From NCBI RefSeq assembly GCF_014646095.1, contig NZ_BMMU01000002.1, positions 480,420 to 544,419 on the forward strand: a DNA stretch of 64,000 bases, written 5' to 3'. The notes beneath the pieces were generated by a model. It searched no databases. It was given only the letters and a program-made list of their open reading frames with translations, and had not been told where the DNA came from. The position numbers were made by a program, and so were the translations under genes. Numbering within the stretch: position 1 is the first letter of the stretch; each line of letters begins with the position of its first letter. Of the stretch, positions 45,443-54,340 are shown piece after piece. This stretch comes from Streptomyces lacrimifluminis (GTDB taxonomy: Bacteria > Actinomycetota > Actinomycetes > Streptomycetales > Streptomycetaceae).

Positions 45443-46810
45443 GTGCAGCCATCCCGCTCGTCCTCCGACGCCGCCCCCCAACTCGCGCCGGACACAAAGG
45501 AGTTGCGCCGCGTCGCACTCTCCGGACTGCTCGGCACCACCGTCGAGTTCTACGACTTCCTCGTGTACGGCACGGTCGCCGCGCTCGTCTTCGGCGAGCT
45601 GTTCTTCCCCCAGGCCGACCCCGCGGTCGGCACCATCGCCGCCTTCGGCACCTTCGCCGCCGGCTATGTCGCCCGGCCGCTCGGCGGCATCGTCTTCGGC
45701 CACTTCGGCGACCGGCTCGGCCGCAAGTCGATGATGCTGCTGACGATGACCCTGATGGGCTGCGGCAGCTTCCTCATCGGGCTGTTGCCGACGTACGACG
45801 CGATCGGCGTCTGGGCCCCGGTTCTGCTGGTCGTCCTCCGTGTCGTCCAGGGCCTCGCGATCGGCGGCGAGTGGGGCGGCGCGACCCTGATGGTCGTCGA
45901 GCACGCCGAACGCACCCAGGGTTCCCGGCGCGGCCTGTGGTCCAGCTTCACGCAGCTCGGCGCCCCGCTCGGCTCCGTGATCTCTGCCGGAGTGGTCACC
46001 CTCGTCTCCACGCTGCCCGACGACCAGTTCCGCTCCTGGGGCTGGCGCGTACCGTTCCTGCTCAGTTTCGTCCTGCTCGGCGTCGGTCTGTTCATCCGGC
46101 TGCGGGTCGCGGAGAGCCCGCTGTTCGTGGAGGGCAAGCGGGAGACCTCCGCCAAGCCGCCGATCATCGAGGTGCTGCGCCGCCCCAAGCCGGTGCTGCT
46201 CGCCTGCTGCGTCGGCATCGGAGCCTTCACCGCGCAGTCACTGCTGACCGGCTTCATGATCTCCTACGCCACCGACAACGGGTACAGCGGGCCACAGGTA
46301 CTCAGCGCCGTGACCATCGCCTCCTGCGTGGCGCTCGTCGTCCTGCCCGCCGCCTCCGCGCTCACCGACCACGTCGGCCGCCGCCCGGTGGTCCTCGCCG
46401 GTGCCGTCACCTCGGCCGCGCTCGCCTTTCCCGTGCTGTGGCTGGTCGACTCCGGCTCGCCCGGCCTGCTGATCCTCGCCCTCGTTCTCGGTCACGGCAT
46501 CGCCCAGTCCACGATGTACGGGCCGCTGGGCGCCCTGTTCTCCGAGATGTTCGGCACCAGGGTGCGCTACACGGGCGCCTCGCTCGGCTACCAGGCGGCG
46601 ACCCTGGTCGGTGCCGGCTTCTCGCCGCTGATCGCGACCAGCCTGCTCGCCTCGAACGGCGGCGGAAGTACCCCCGTGTCGCTGCTGCTGTGCGGCGGCG
46701 CGCTGATCACCGCGGTCACCGTGTGGCGGATGCCCGAGACACACACCGACACACTCGGCCCCTCCGCCCTCTTCCAGGAAACCCCGGCTCGTGAGGGGAT
46801 CCGCCCGTGA
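45443..46810 (+). CDS. MFS metabolite:H+ symporter (MHS family)
   Basis: Inner-membrane uptake permease, 455 residues, 12 TM helices. Hallmarks are GTTVEFYDFLVYGTVAAL in TM1, ARPLGGIVFGHFGDRLGRKS (motif A) and VVQGLAIGGEWGGATLMVVEHA. The family imports organic acids such as shikimate, 4-hydroxybenzoate-like acids or ketoglutarate. It sits between MarR and IclR genes and likely imports the acid degraded by the leftward operon. GTG start after GGAGCTCC. Confidence 0.92.
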   Translation: MQPSRSSSDAAPQLAPDTKELRRVALSGLLGTTVEFYDFLVYGTVAALVFGELFFPQADPAVGTIAAFGTFAAGYVARPLGGIVFGHFGDRLGRKSMMLLTMTLMGCGSFLIGLLPTYDAIGVWAPVLLVVLRVVQGLAIGGEWGGATLMVVEHAERTQGSRRGLWSSFTQLGAPLGSVISAGVVTLVSTLPDDQFRSWGWRVPFLLSFVLLGVGLFIRLRVAESPLFVEGKRETSAKPPIIEVLRRPKPVLLACCVGIGAFTAQSLLTGFMISYATDNGYSGPQVLSAVTIASCVALVVLPAASALTDHVGRRPVVLAGAVTSAALAFPVLWLVDSGSPGLLILALVLGHGIAQSTMYGPLGALFSEMFGTRVRYTGASLGYQAATLVGAGFSPLIATSLLASNGGGSTPVSLLLCGGALITAVTVWRMPETHTDTLGPSALFQETPAREGIRP

Positions 46811-46916
46811 ACTCGCGCACTCCCGTCGCGGACACGGGCGGCCCGCACACGCGGCTGCCGCACCGGTCCTCGGTATACAAGGACGTGACGTCCACACCCC
46901 GGGGAGCTGCCCGCCC

Positions 46917-47660
46917 ATGACCACCCGCTCCGCGCCCGACCGGCTGCTGTCCGTGCTCAGCGCCTTCGACCACGAGCATCCGGCGCTGTCCCTCACGGAC
47001 ATCAGCCGTCGGGCCGGGCTGACCCTCACCACCACGCACCGTCTCGTGGGCGCCCTCGCCCGCTGGGGCGCCCTGGAGCGGGACGAGGCCGGCGTCTACC
47101 ACGTAGGTCTCAGACTCTGGGAGGTCGCGGCGCTCGCCCCGCGCGGGCTGGCGCTGCGGCAGATCGCGCTGCCGTATCTGGAGGACCTGTACGAAGCCAC
47201 GCACGAGAACGTGCAGTTGGCGGTACGGGACGGCGGTGAGGTCGTCTACATCGAGTGGCTGTCGGGCCGTTCGGCGGTCGGGGTGCACATCCGGGTCGGC
47301 GCCCGCTGGCCGCTGCACGCCACGGGTGTCGGCCTCGCCCTCCTCGCCCACGGCGACCCGGCGGCCCAACAGCACTACTGCGAGGGCCCGTTGACCGCCT
47401 TTACCCCGCACACGATCACCGATCCGGCCCAGTTGCGCCGTGTCCTGGCCGAAGTCCGGCGCACGGGCGTGGCGGTGAGCAGCCGTCAGGTCACCGACGA
47501 CGCCCTGTCCGTGGCAGCCCCGGTGCACGGCCCGGGTGGCACGGTGATCGCCGCGGTGTCGGTCGTGGTGCCCCAGGCGGACGCCCAGGTACCGGTGCTG
47601 GTGCCCGCGGTGCGACTGGCGGCGCGGGGCATCTCACGGGCACTGGGCTGGCGCCCTTGA
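46917..47660 (+). CDS. IclR-family regulator
   Basis: 247 residues. The HTH is LSLTDISRRAGLTLTTTHRL-VGALARWGAL, and the effector domain starts LRQIALPYLEDLYEATHENVQLAV with VGARWPLHATGVGLALLAH and the closing SVAAPVHGPGGTVIAAVSVVV. ATG 46917 follows GGGGAG. IclR regulators bind small organic acids. It directly follows the MHS permease and probably controls it. A Streptomyces repeat with a strong hairpin lies at its 3' end. Confidence 0.93.
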   Translation: MTTRSAPDRLLSVLSAFDHEHPALSLTDISRRAGLTLTTTHRLVGALARWGALERDEAGVYHVGLRLWEVAALAPRGLALRQIALPYLEDLYEATHENVQLAVRDGGEVVYIEWLSGRSAVGVHIRVGARWPLHATGVGLALLAHGDPAAQQHYCEGPLTAFTPHTITDPAQLRRVLAEVRRTGVAVSSRQVTDDALSVAAPVHGPGGTVIAAVSVVVPQADAQVPVLVPAVRLAARGISRALGWRP

Positions 47661-47712
47661 GGGGGGGCGCAGCCCCCGACAGGGGCGCGGGGAACTGCGC
47701 GACAAGCCCTGC
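47661..47712. repeat. Streptomyces interspersed repeat, copy 2, with terminator hairpin
   Basis: Starts one base after the IclR stop with a GGGGGGCGCAGCCCCC hairpin, then CAGGGGCGCGGGG and GCGCGACAAGCC. The last two blocks match the element at 16995-17090. It lies at a gene 3' end like that copy, consistent with a terminator function. Confidence 0.6.
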
Positions 47713-47825
47713 CGCCCCGCTGGTGGCGGCCGGCGACTCGCTCCTGGCCCCCACGGTACGCGCCGCCTGGTCGCGGACCCGTCCGCAGCCGCCGCGCGAA
47801 GGCCACCGCCAAGCCAATTCCGCAG

Positions 47826-48030
47826 CGTCTGGAGGTCGTCACCGGCCGCGAGGAGGAGACGCTGCGGCTGCTGGCGCGCGGCCTGTCGAACGCGGAGATC
47901 GCCACGGCACTGTTCGTGAGCGAACACACCGTCAAGACACATGTGAGCAACGTACTGAGCACACCGGGGCTCAGGGACCGGGTACAGGCGGGTGATCTGC
48001 GCGTACGAGACGGGGTTGGTGACGCCAGAG
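47826..48030 (+). pseudogene. LuxR/NarL C-terminal HTH remnant
   Basis: Encodes VVTGREEETLRLLARGLSNAE-IATALFVSEHTVKTHVSNVL, the DNA-binding domain of a response regulator. After RVQA one extra base shifts the frame, and the normal ending VICAYETGLVTPE appears in the next frame. The receiver domain is absent. It immediately precedes the caspase-HSP90 operon. Confidence 0.85.
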
Positions 48031-48114
48031 ACGCTCTGCCAGCACGTCGCCTCACGGGCTGACAACAACTCCCTTATCAGCGTGAACCGGCCCGCAGCGG
48101 GCCGAAGTCGCGCT

Positions 48115-48120
48115 AACGTC
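48115..48120 (+). promoter_or_regulatory. -10 element for a leaderless caspase-HSP90 mRNA
   Basis: TAACGT ends six bases before GTG 48127. This spacing places the transcription start at the start codon, the common leaderless arrangement in actinobacteria, and explains the missing ribosome site. No clear -35 is seen. Confidence 0.5.
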
Positions 48121-48126
48121 CCCCGC

Positions 48127-51100
48127 GTGACGATCAGACGATCCGCTCTTCTCATCGGGGTGGCTGACACCCCGCGTGCCGCGTCGAGGTTCGGTTCCCT
48201 CGCGGAGCCGGTGGCGCGCGATCTCGAAGCGATGAGTACACAGCTTGCCGCGTCAGGGTACTCCGTCCGCACCCTGGGGCGGGGCGACGACGGCCCCGTG
48301 GAACGGAACGACATCACCACCGCACTGGAACAGGCGGCTCAGGAGGAGTGCGAGCTGCTGCTCGTGTACTTCACGGGGCACGGGGTGCATGTCAGGGACA
48401 CCGACTATCTGGTTCCCGGGGACGCGCTCGCTCCGGAGCAGGGGCAGCCGTGGTCGAAGGCACAGACCGACTCACTGTTACCCGTCGACGTGACGTCGTA
48501 CCTGGCCGGGTGCAGAGCCGAGTCGGTCGTCTACGTGGTGGACGCGTGCCGCAACAGCGGTCCCGATGACGTGTCGGCAGGTTTCGGGGCCCCCACCGTC
48601 CATGCCCCGTCGAAGCGGCTGGCGCTGCTCGTCGGCTGTGGCAGGGGGCAGCGGTGCCACTACGACGACTCCGGGAGCTACTTCACGCGGGCGCTCGCGG
48701 AGGTTCTTGACCCCTACGCCCCGAAGCAGTCCCTCGAAAAGGTCTTCCGCGAGGCCAAGCACAACACCACCGCCTACGCGCAACGGGCGGGCGAGCAGCA
48801 GCCTCACATGAGCTGCGCACCCCGCGACGAAGAGCTGTCTGACTTCCAGGACCTGTGCGAGGGCACGGAGATCCCGCTGCTGTGGCGCGAGGAGGCGGAG
48901 AAGTCCTCGCTGTGGGCCGCCCGACGGGGCGAGGAGGGGCAGGACTCCGCCATGCGGAAGCGAGTCGCCGCGTTCGCACACGAGTGCGCCGTCTCCGTCC
49001 TGAAGGACCGACCCCGCTTCGACGATCCCTGGAGCGATCCCAACCTGCCGACCCGGACGGTGAACCGGGTGCTGCCGGAGCTGCTGCGCGGCGATGCCGA
49101 CCGTTCCCCGATGGAGACCGGCCTCCTGGTGGGGCTGCCGTTCCTGCGGGAGGCCATGTGGGCCCGCAAGCTCAGCCGGCTGTACGAGGCCGAGCCGTTC
49201 GACCTCGACCCGGTGCCCGGGGACGCGCCCCTTTCGAAGATCCGCGCCGACCTGCAGTACGTCCACGAGAGTCACCCGCAACTGCTGCGCAAGGCCCGCG
49301 GGCACAGCCGACGGGACGAGACCGAGGCCCACCGGGCGCTGGCGGCGTGGCTGGCCCACCGCTGGGTGGCCGAGCAGCTCATCGATCCACCGGACTCCGG
49401 CGGCCGGGAACTGATCGGCCGGCTCGCCACCGCGCTGCTCGGTCCGGGGCAGGAACACGGGGACCGGGCGGAGGAGTTCCGCTGGTTGCTGGAGAACGGT
49501 ATGCAGCTCCTCGCCGACGAGCCGGTCGATCTGCCCGCGTACAACAGGCATTTCCGCAAGGCACCCCCAGAGCTGACGACCTCCGAAGGCCCCCAGCCCG
49601 TGCGCTGGTGGGGCGTGCTGAGTCTGGTACGGCTCGCCGGGCTCCTCGCGGCGGACGTACGGCAGTTCCCCGACGTACTGCCCGATCATGTGGGGGTGGC
49701 GGACCCGCTCCTTCCCGCCGAGATCGTGGAGACACTTCAGTCCGAATGGCGATGGGCCCCTGAGGAGGACGGCCTGGACCTGAATCTGGTGTGTCCACAC
49801 CCCGCCCTCCACGAAGGCCTCACCGACCTCGCGCGGCGCGCGGAAGCCGTGCTGCGCTCCCTTCGCGCCACTCAGGTTCAGCTCCGGGACGGCCTGCCGG
49901 GCAAGTGGCCGAGCGCGATCACCACCCACCAGCTGCGCCCCTCGATCCGGCGGCCGTCCACGGACCCGCTGTACTCCACGCCGCTGTTGCGTTTCGAGCT
50001 GGCGCAGGACGAGATCCGCGAGCTGCTGATGGGCCATCAGCTGTACGGCGACCGGTCGCTGGCCGTACGGGAGCTGTACCAGAACGCCGCCGACGCGTGC
50101 CGCTACCGCGAACTGAGACGGAAGTACCTCGATCTCAAGGGTGGTGCCCCGCACCAGAAGCCGGCGGAGATCCGGATCACCCAGGGCCGCGAACCGTCCG
50201 GCCGAGCCTACATCGAGTGCCGTGACAACGGAGTCGGCATGGGCCGGACCCAGTTGGAGCAGACGTTCAGCCGGGCGGGCCGCCGATTCTCCCAGACCCG
50301 TGCTTTCCGGCAGGAACAGGCACGCTGGCTGGAGCAGGATCCGGAACTGCGGCTGTATCCCTACAGCCGGTTCGGCATCGGTGTCCTCAGCTATTTCATG
50401 ATCGCCGACGAGGTCACCCTGGTGACCCGGGAGGTGGACGCGGAGGGTCACCCCGTCCAGGACCCGCTCGTCGTCAACATCTCCAGCAGCAGCGGTCTGT
50501 TCCGCATTCGCCGGTACGAGGGCGACGACGATCCGATGCGAGAGGGCGGTACCCGGGTCCGGCTGATGCTGAGCGAGCCCGAGGGTGACGAGGACCAGGT
50601 GTCCGCGTTCGACGTACTCAGAGATCAAGTGCGTTGGAACGAGTACGAGTTGGTACTCACCGAGGACAGCGGCAGGAATCCTGAAATCTGGAGTGCCGGG
50701 GAACTGCGGCACCCGGTGAGCGGGGACGCCTCCGGCCATGTGGATCCACTCAACGCGCGTGGCCCCGTCTGGTGGGTGGCGGACAACGGCATGGTGCTCG
50801 CCGACGGCATCGTCACGTCGGAGGAACCCTTCGGCTATGTCGTCAATCTGACGGGCCCGCAAGCTCCGCAGCTCAGCGTGAACCGCAACAGTCTGCTGAG
50901 CTGGAACGAGGACTGGGCCACGGAGCAGGTACGCCGAGCCGCCGCGGACCTGCCGGGGTGGGTGGGGCTGGACCTGGAGTGGCTGTGGCGCCTGGAGAAC
51001 AACGACGTCGAACTGGCCCGCGCGATTGCCGCCGAACTGGCCGGGAAGGGGCTCAGTCTCCCCGCCCGCCGCTCCTCCTCGCACCACTGGCCGGACGTCT

Positions 51101-53208
51101 TCCTGGACTCCGTCGGCTGGTTTCCCGACGACTCCATGCTCCTGGCTCACGAACCCGGCGACAGACGGGCACGCCTGCGCCTCAACAACGTCAGAGACTC
51201 TCCCACCGTGGCCTGGCGACTCGCGGTCCTGCGCAGCCAGGGCCTGAAGCTGAGTGTCGAAGACCCGGGCGTCATGCCCAAGGACGTGACGGGGTATCCC
51301 GTTCCGCGGCCGGGCGACAGCGTCCTGCTCAACCGGGCCACCGGCAGTCCGCGCAATCTGGTGACGTACTCGTTCGACAACGACCGGTCCGTCGCCGAGG
51401 CACTCCGTGAACTGCGGCGGTTCGCGTTGGTCGGCCCCGGCATCAGAGTTCACCCCGTCACGGCCGAAGGAACCCCCGAGCTGGACATCGTTCCGGACCG
51501 TGTCGACATGGACCTGGTCAACTGGATGCGCGACTGGTCGAAGCCGGACCGGGCCGGGCGCCAGCCCGCCGCAGGCGCTCTCCTCTCCATCTCGGCCGCC
51601 AGCCGCGTGAAGGTGGGCCAACTGCTGGAGCGCTGCCGTCGGTTCGCGCCGCTGGGCCTGGAAGTGCCCATCGTGCCCGCCGACCGAATCGCCGATCATG
51701 TCGCGACGATCAGAGATGCCGAGCTGCTGGCCGGGTGGACCGAGAACGAGCACGCGTACTGTCCCCACGGCCTGCCCAGGAACGTCCTGCCGGTCCACAT
51801 CGCCCGGCTCGCGGACCGGCTTCGTCTCACCAGTGCCGAGGTGCTTGCCGAACTGCGGGACTGGGAATTCCTCGGCTACCGGCTCCCCTCCGAAGCACAA
51901 CTGCTGTCCGCCGCCCCCACGTCCGACCAGTGGGACCGGTTCAGTAAGCTCTGGGACCCGCGCAGAGAAATCCCTGATCCCACTCTCCGGGACCTGCTGG
52001 TCGAGGCCACGCAGCAGGAGATGACCATCGACGCCTACCTGCGCTCGGTCGGGGATCTCGCCGGGCAGGCCGGGGTCCAACTGCCGGAGATACACCCGCG
52101 TTCCGACGGCCTTCCGCGCCTGGAGCAGGACGACCTGAAGCTGCTCGTCCGGCGCGGGACGAGCCGCGAGCTGCTGCCCGGACAGTCGATCCCCATCGAC
52201 TTCCTGGCCTCCTGTTACATCCGCAGCAAAACGGCGCCGGGCCTCGGGGCGGACCTGGACTACGAAGAGTGGGACGTCGTCGACTCCCGCGTACGGCGCG
52301 TGGCGGCGCTCGGAATGACCGTCCCCACGAACCTCGATCCGCTGCGGCGCTGGATGGATCTCCCTCCTCGCGACCGGGTCGCTCTCTTCGTCGGCAGCCT
52401 CGATCCGGACGTCCCCTGGACGACGGCCACCCTCGTCCATGCGGCGGGTGAACTCGGAGAGTCCCTGAAGCGGTGTGCTCGGCGGCTGGCCGTTCACGAG
52501 TCCACGTTCGGCAAGAAGGTGCCGGCCCTTCCCGAAGAGGCTCTCTCCTTCAAGCCCAGCGGAGCCGAAGCCACCCTGATGACGAAACTGCACGGCAGGG
52601 GGATGGCCGAGCCGATCCAGGTCTCCTGGATCGAGATCACACCGTTCCACCTCGCCCGCTACGCCCACGAGGCCGCCCTCACCATCATCGAGGCACTCGA
52701 CCAACTCGCCCCGTACCGTGCGCTCGGCGCCCTGGTTCCCGAGCTCACCGACGACCAGGCCGCGTTGATGGCCAAACTCAGACCCGACCAACACGATCTG
52801 CTCGCCCTGTCCGAGCGTATGGCCCTCGGCAGCCCGCGTGAGGCCTCTCCCTTTAAGCCTCTGGAGCTGGTGGCCGTGGCAGGCCGCCTGGGCCGACCGG
52901 TCCGGGCGGTGTACGAACGGCTGCGCCTCTACGAACCCCTTGGCGTCACCCTGGACGTGCCCCATGCTCCGAACACTCTTCCCCTCTGGCAGGATCTTGT
53001 CCTCCTCAGCGAAGGCCTCAATGGCCAGGAACCGGCTCTGCACGGCGCCGTCTCCGCGGCGCAGGTCGAGGCACTGGCCCGTGAACTGGACACCACCAGC
53101 CACTGGGTGACAGAGCGCCTGAGCCTCTACGCGGGCATGTTCCAGCTGCACGTCACACCGACCGAGAGCACCACCGACTCGAACGAACCCCAGGAGCAAG
53201 AGACTTGA
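48127..53208 (+). CDS. Caspase-like protease fused to HSP90-like ATPase and wHTH-like repeats
   Basis: 1693 residues, no signal peptide. Residues ~1-230 are a C14 caspase/metacaspase-like domain: catalytic His85 in YFTGHGVH and Cys141 in VVDACRNSG. About 280-620 is a helical linker of unknown fold. About 630-960 is a GHKL/HSP90-like ATPase: Glu649 and Asn653 in RELYQNAADACR, Asp700 in CRDNGVGMG, and the Gly-rich lid in YSRFGIGVLSYF (747-757). The remaining ~700 residues contain repeated winged-helix-like units, for example around 1159, 1230, 1440, 1585 and 1650, each with a pattern like VxERLxxYxxLGxxL. Proteins joining these parts are predicted bacterial conflict effectors. It is coupled to two small downstream genes. 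Confidence 0.9.
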   Translation: MTIRRSALLIGVADTPRAASRFGSLAEPVARDLEAMSTQLAASGYSVRTLGRGDDGPVERNDITTALEQAAQEECELLLVYFTGHGVHVRDTDYLVPGDALAPEQGQPWSKAQTDSLLPVDVTSYLAGCRAESVVYVVDACRNSGPDDVSAGFGAPTVHAPSKRLALLVGCGRGQRCHYDDSGSYFTRALAEVLDPYAPKQSLEKVFREAKHNTTAYAQRAGEQQPHMSCAPRDEELSDFQDLCEGTEIPLLWREEAEKSSLWAARRGEEGQDSAMRKRVAAFAHECAVSVLKDRPRFDDPWSDPNLPTRTVNRVLPELLRGDADRSPMETGLLVGLPFLREAMWARKLSRLYEAEPFDLDPVPGDAPLSKIRADLQYVHESHPQLLRKARGHSRRDETEAHRALAAWLAHRWVAEQLIDPPDSGGRELIGRLATALLGPGQEHGDRAEEFRWLLENGMQLLADEPVDLPAYNRHFRKAPPELTTSEGPQPVRWWGVLSLVRLAGLLAADVRQFPDVLPDHVGVADPLLPAEIVETLQSEWRWAPEEDGLDLNLVCPHPALHEGLTDLARRAEAVLRSLRATQVQLRDGLPGKWPSAITTHQLRPSIRRPSTDPLYSTPLLRFELAQDEIRELLMGHQLYGDRSLAVRELYQNAADACRYRELRRKYLDLKGGAPHQKPAEIRITQGREPSGRAYIECRDNGVGMGRTQLEQTFSRAGRRFSQTRAFRQEQARWLEQDPELRLYPYSRFGIGVLSYFMIADEVTLVTREVDAEGHPVQDPLVVNISSSSGLFRIRRYEGDDDPMREGGTRVRLMLSEPEGDEDQVSAFDVLRDQVRWNEYELVLTEDSGRNPEIWSAGELRHPVSGDASGHVDPLNARGPVWWVADNGMVLADGIVTSEEPFGYVVNLTGPQAPQLSVNRNSLLSWNEDWATEQVRRAAADLPGWVGLDLEWLWRLENNDVELARAIAAELAGKGLSLPARRSSSHHWPDVFLDSVGWFPDDSMLLAHEPGDRRARLRLNNVRDSPTVAWRLAVLRSQGLKLSVEDPGVMPKDVTGYPVPRPGDSVLLNRATGSPRNLVTYSFDNDRSVAEALRELRRFALVGPGIRVHPVTAEGTPELDIVPDRVDMDLVNWMRDWSKPDRAGRQPAAGALLSISAASRVKVGQLLERCRRFAPLGLEVPIVPADRIADHVATIRDAELLAGWTENEHAYCPHGLPRNVLPVHIARLADRLRLTSAEVLAELRDWEFLGYRLPSEAQLLSAAPTSDQWDRFSKLWDPRREIPDPTLRDLLVEATQQEMTIDAYLRSVGDLAGQAGVQLPEIHPRSDGLPRLEQDDLKLLVRRGTSRELLPGQSIPIDFLASCYIRSKTAPGLGADLDYEEWDVVDSRVRRVAALGMTVPTNLDPLRRWMDLPPRDRVALFVGSLDPDVPWTTATLVHAAGELGESLKRCARRLAVHESTFGKKVPALPEEALSFKPSGAEATLMTKLHGRGMAEPIQVSWIEITPFHLARYAHEAALTIIEALDQLAPYRALGALVPELTDDQAALMAKLRPDQHDLLALSERMALGSPREASPFKPLELVAVAGRLGRPVRAVYERLRLYEPLGVTLDVPHAPNTLPLWQDLVLLSEGLNGQEPALHGAVSAAQVEALARELDTTSHWVTERLSLYAGMFQLHVTPTESTTDSNEPQEQET

Positions 53209-53558
53209 GCACGCCCTCCCACCAGCATGACCTGGAGTACCAGCAGGTCCCCCTCGGCGCCGTGGACACCCCGTTCCAGGTCAGCGCGGATGCCGAGGGA
53301 GTGACGGTCACGGGTTCCTGCCCCCGCTGCCACGGCCACTCCACCACCACGATTCCCAGGGGGATGGCGGGTACGAAGGGGTTGTTCCCCTGGTCCAAGG
53401 CCAAGCCGCCGTCCGAGGCCGAGCAGGCCGCGCTGGTGGTCTCCGAGACGTTCTTCTGCGAATGCGGTTTCGCACATGCCGACCAGCCGGAGATCCTCTT
53501 CTTCGTGGGCTGCGGCGCGCAGTGGGAGCTGAAGCCGAACTCCGGGAGTACACCGTGA
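53205..53558 (+). CDS. Zinc-ribbon-like partner of the caspase-HSP90 protein
   Basis: 117 residues, TTG start overlapping the previous stop (TTGA) with AGGAG upstream. Cys pairs in GSCPRCHGHS (about 45) and FFCECGFAHA (about 86) can bind one zinc, with a further Cys in FFVGCGAQW. No enzyme motif. Coupled translation on both sides (its stop overlaps the next GTG) makes it a dedicated component, perhaps a sensor or adaptor. I do not recognise a named family. Confidence 0.8.
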   Translation: MSTPSHQHDLEYQQVPLGAVDTPFQVSADAEGVTVTGSCPRCHGHSTTTIPRGMAGTKGLFPWSKAKPPSEAEQAALVVSETFFCECGFAHADQPEILFFVGCGAQWELKPNSGSTP

Positions 53559-54172
53559 ACCAGCGCCCCCTGAGCCCCGGTCTCGTCCGCCGCTGGACCG
53601 AGCTGGGCCGTGAACTCGAGTTCAGCCAGCTCGAACTGCTCCGCAAGCAGGCGGAGGGCTGGCGCAACGGCCTGATCGGGCTCACCGCCCTGATCACGGT
53701 CCTCGCTGCACTGAAGGGCCGCGACGACCTGTCCAAACTGCCTTCGCCCTGGCAGACCGTCGCGTCCTCGCTGCTGGGTACCGCTTTCCTGCTCCTCGTC
53801 GTTGGCACACTGCTCGCCGTCCGCGCCTCTTTCGGCAAGCCCGGCGAGGAAACCTTCATCTACGGGCGTTCCCTGCGCTCATGGACTCTTACGGAGGTCG
53901 GCCGCGTACGCCGGGCGATCTACCTCAGCGTGACCGCCTTCGCCCTCGGCATGACCCTGGTTGCCGCCGCCGTAGGCGTCTCCTGGACCCACACCGAGGA
54001 CCCCGCCACCGACCTCGTCAAAGTCGCCACCACCACAGGAGACTTCTGCGGACAGCTCGTCTCCTACGCCCCCTCGAACGTCACCCTTCTCCCCACCACC
54101 GGCGACACCACCAAACCCCTCGTCCTCCGCACCGCCGACGTTCGGAAGATCACCCCGGCGACCGCCTGCTGA
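53555..54172 (+). CDS. Three-TM membrane protein, third component of the operon
   Basis: 205 residues, GTG start overlapping the zinc-ribbon stop. An amphipathic N-terminus (RWTELGRELEFSQLELLRKQ) leads to three hydrophobic helices: GLIGLTALITVLAALKG, SSLLGTAFLLLVVGTLLAV and AIYLSVTAFALGMTLVAAA. A C-terminal soluble tail of ~60 residues carries two Cys. It may anchor the complex to the membrane or act as the lethal pore or sensor. Function is unknown. Confidence 0.82.
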   Translation: MNQRPLSPGLVRRWTELGRELEFSQLELLRKQAEGWRNGLIGLTALITVLAALKGRDDLSKLPSPWQTVASSLLGTAFLLLVVGTLLAVRASFGKPGEETFIYGRSLRSWTLTEVGRVRRAIYLSVTAFALGMTLVAAAVGVSWTHTEDPATDLVKVATTTGDFCGQLVSYAPSNVTLLPTTGDTTKPLVLRTADVRKITPATAC

Positions 54173-54340
54173 CCCCTACGCGGCGGCCACTCCCCCGACG
54201 ACCGACAATGCTCCTCCCCCGCACGAGCGAGCCCTCAGAACCCCTCCCCCGGTGATCCGCCCGCCCCCCTTCATCTGGTCGGTGCTGATCCCGCTGCGAA
54301 CCATCGCCACGACCCTGCTCAGCCTCGGCGCCGCGCCGGT

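Noticed and set aside
48478..53199. A 1573-codon minus-strand frame antisense to the caspase-HSP90 gene
   Set aside because: Same shadow effect. No motif is present, while the plus strand has catalytic motifs and coupled neighbours.
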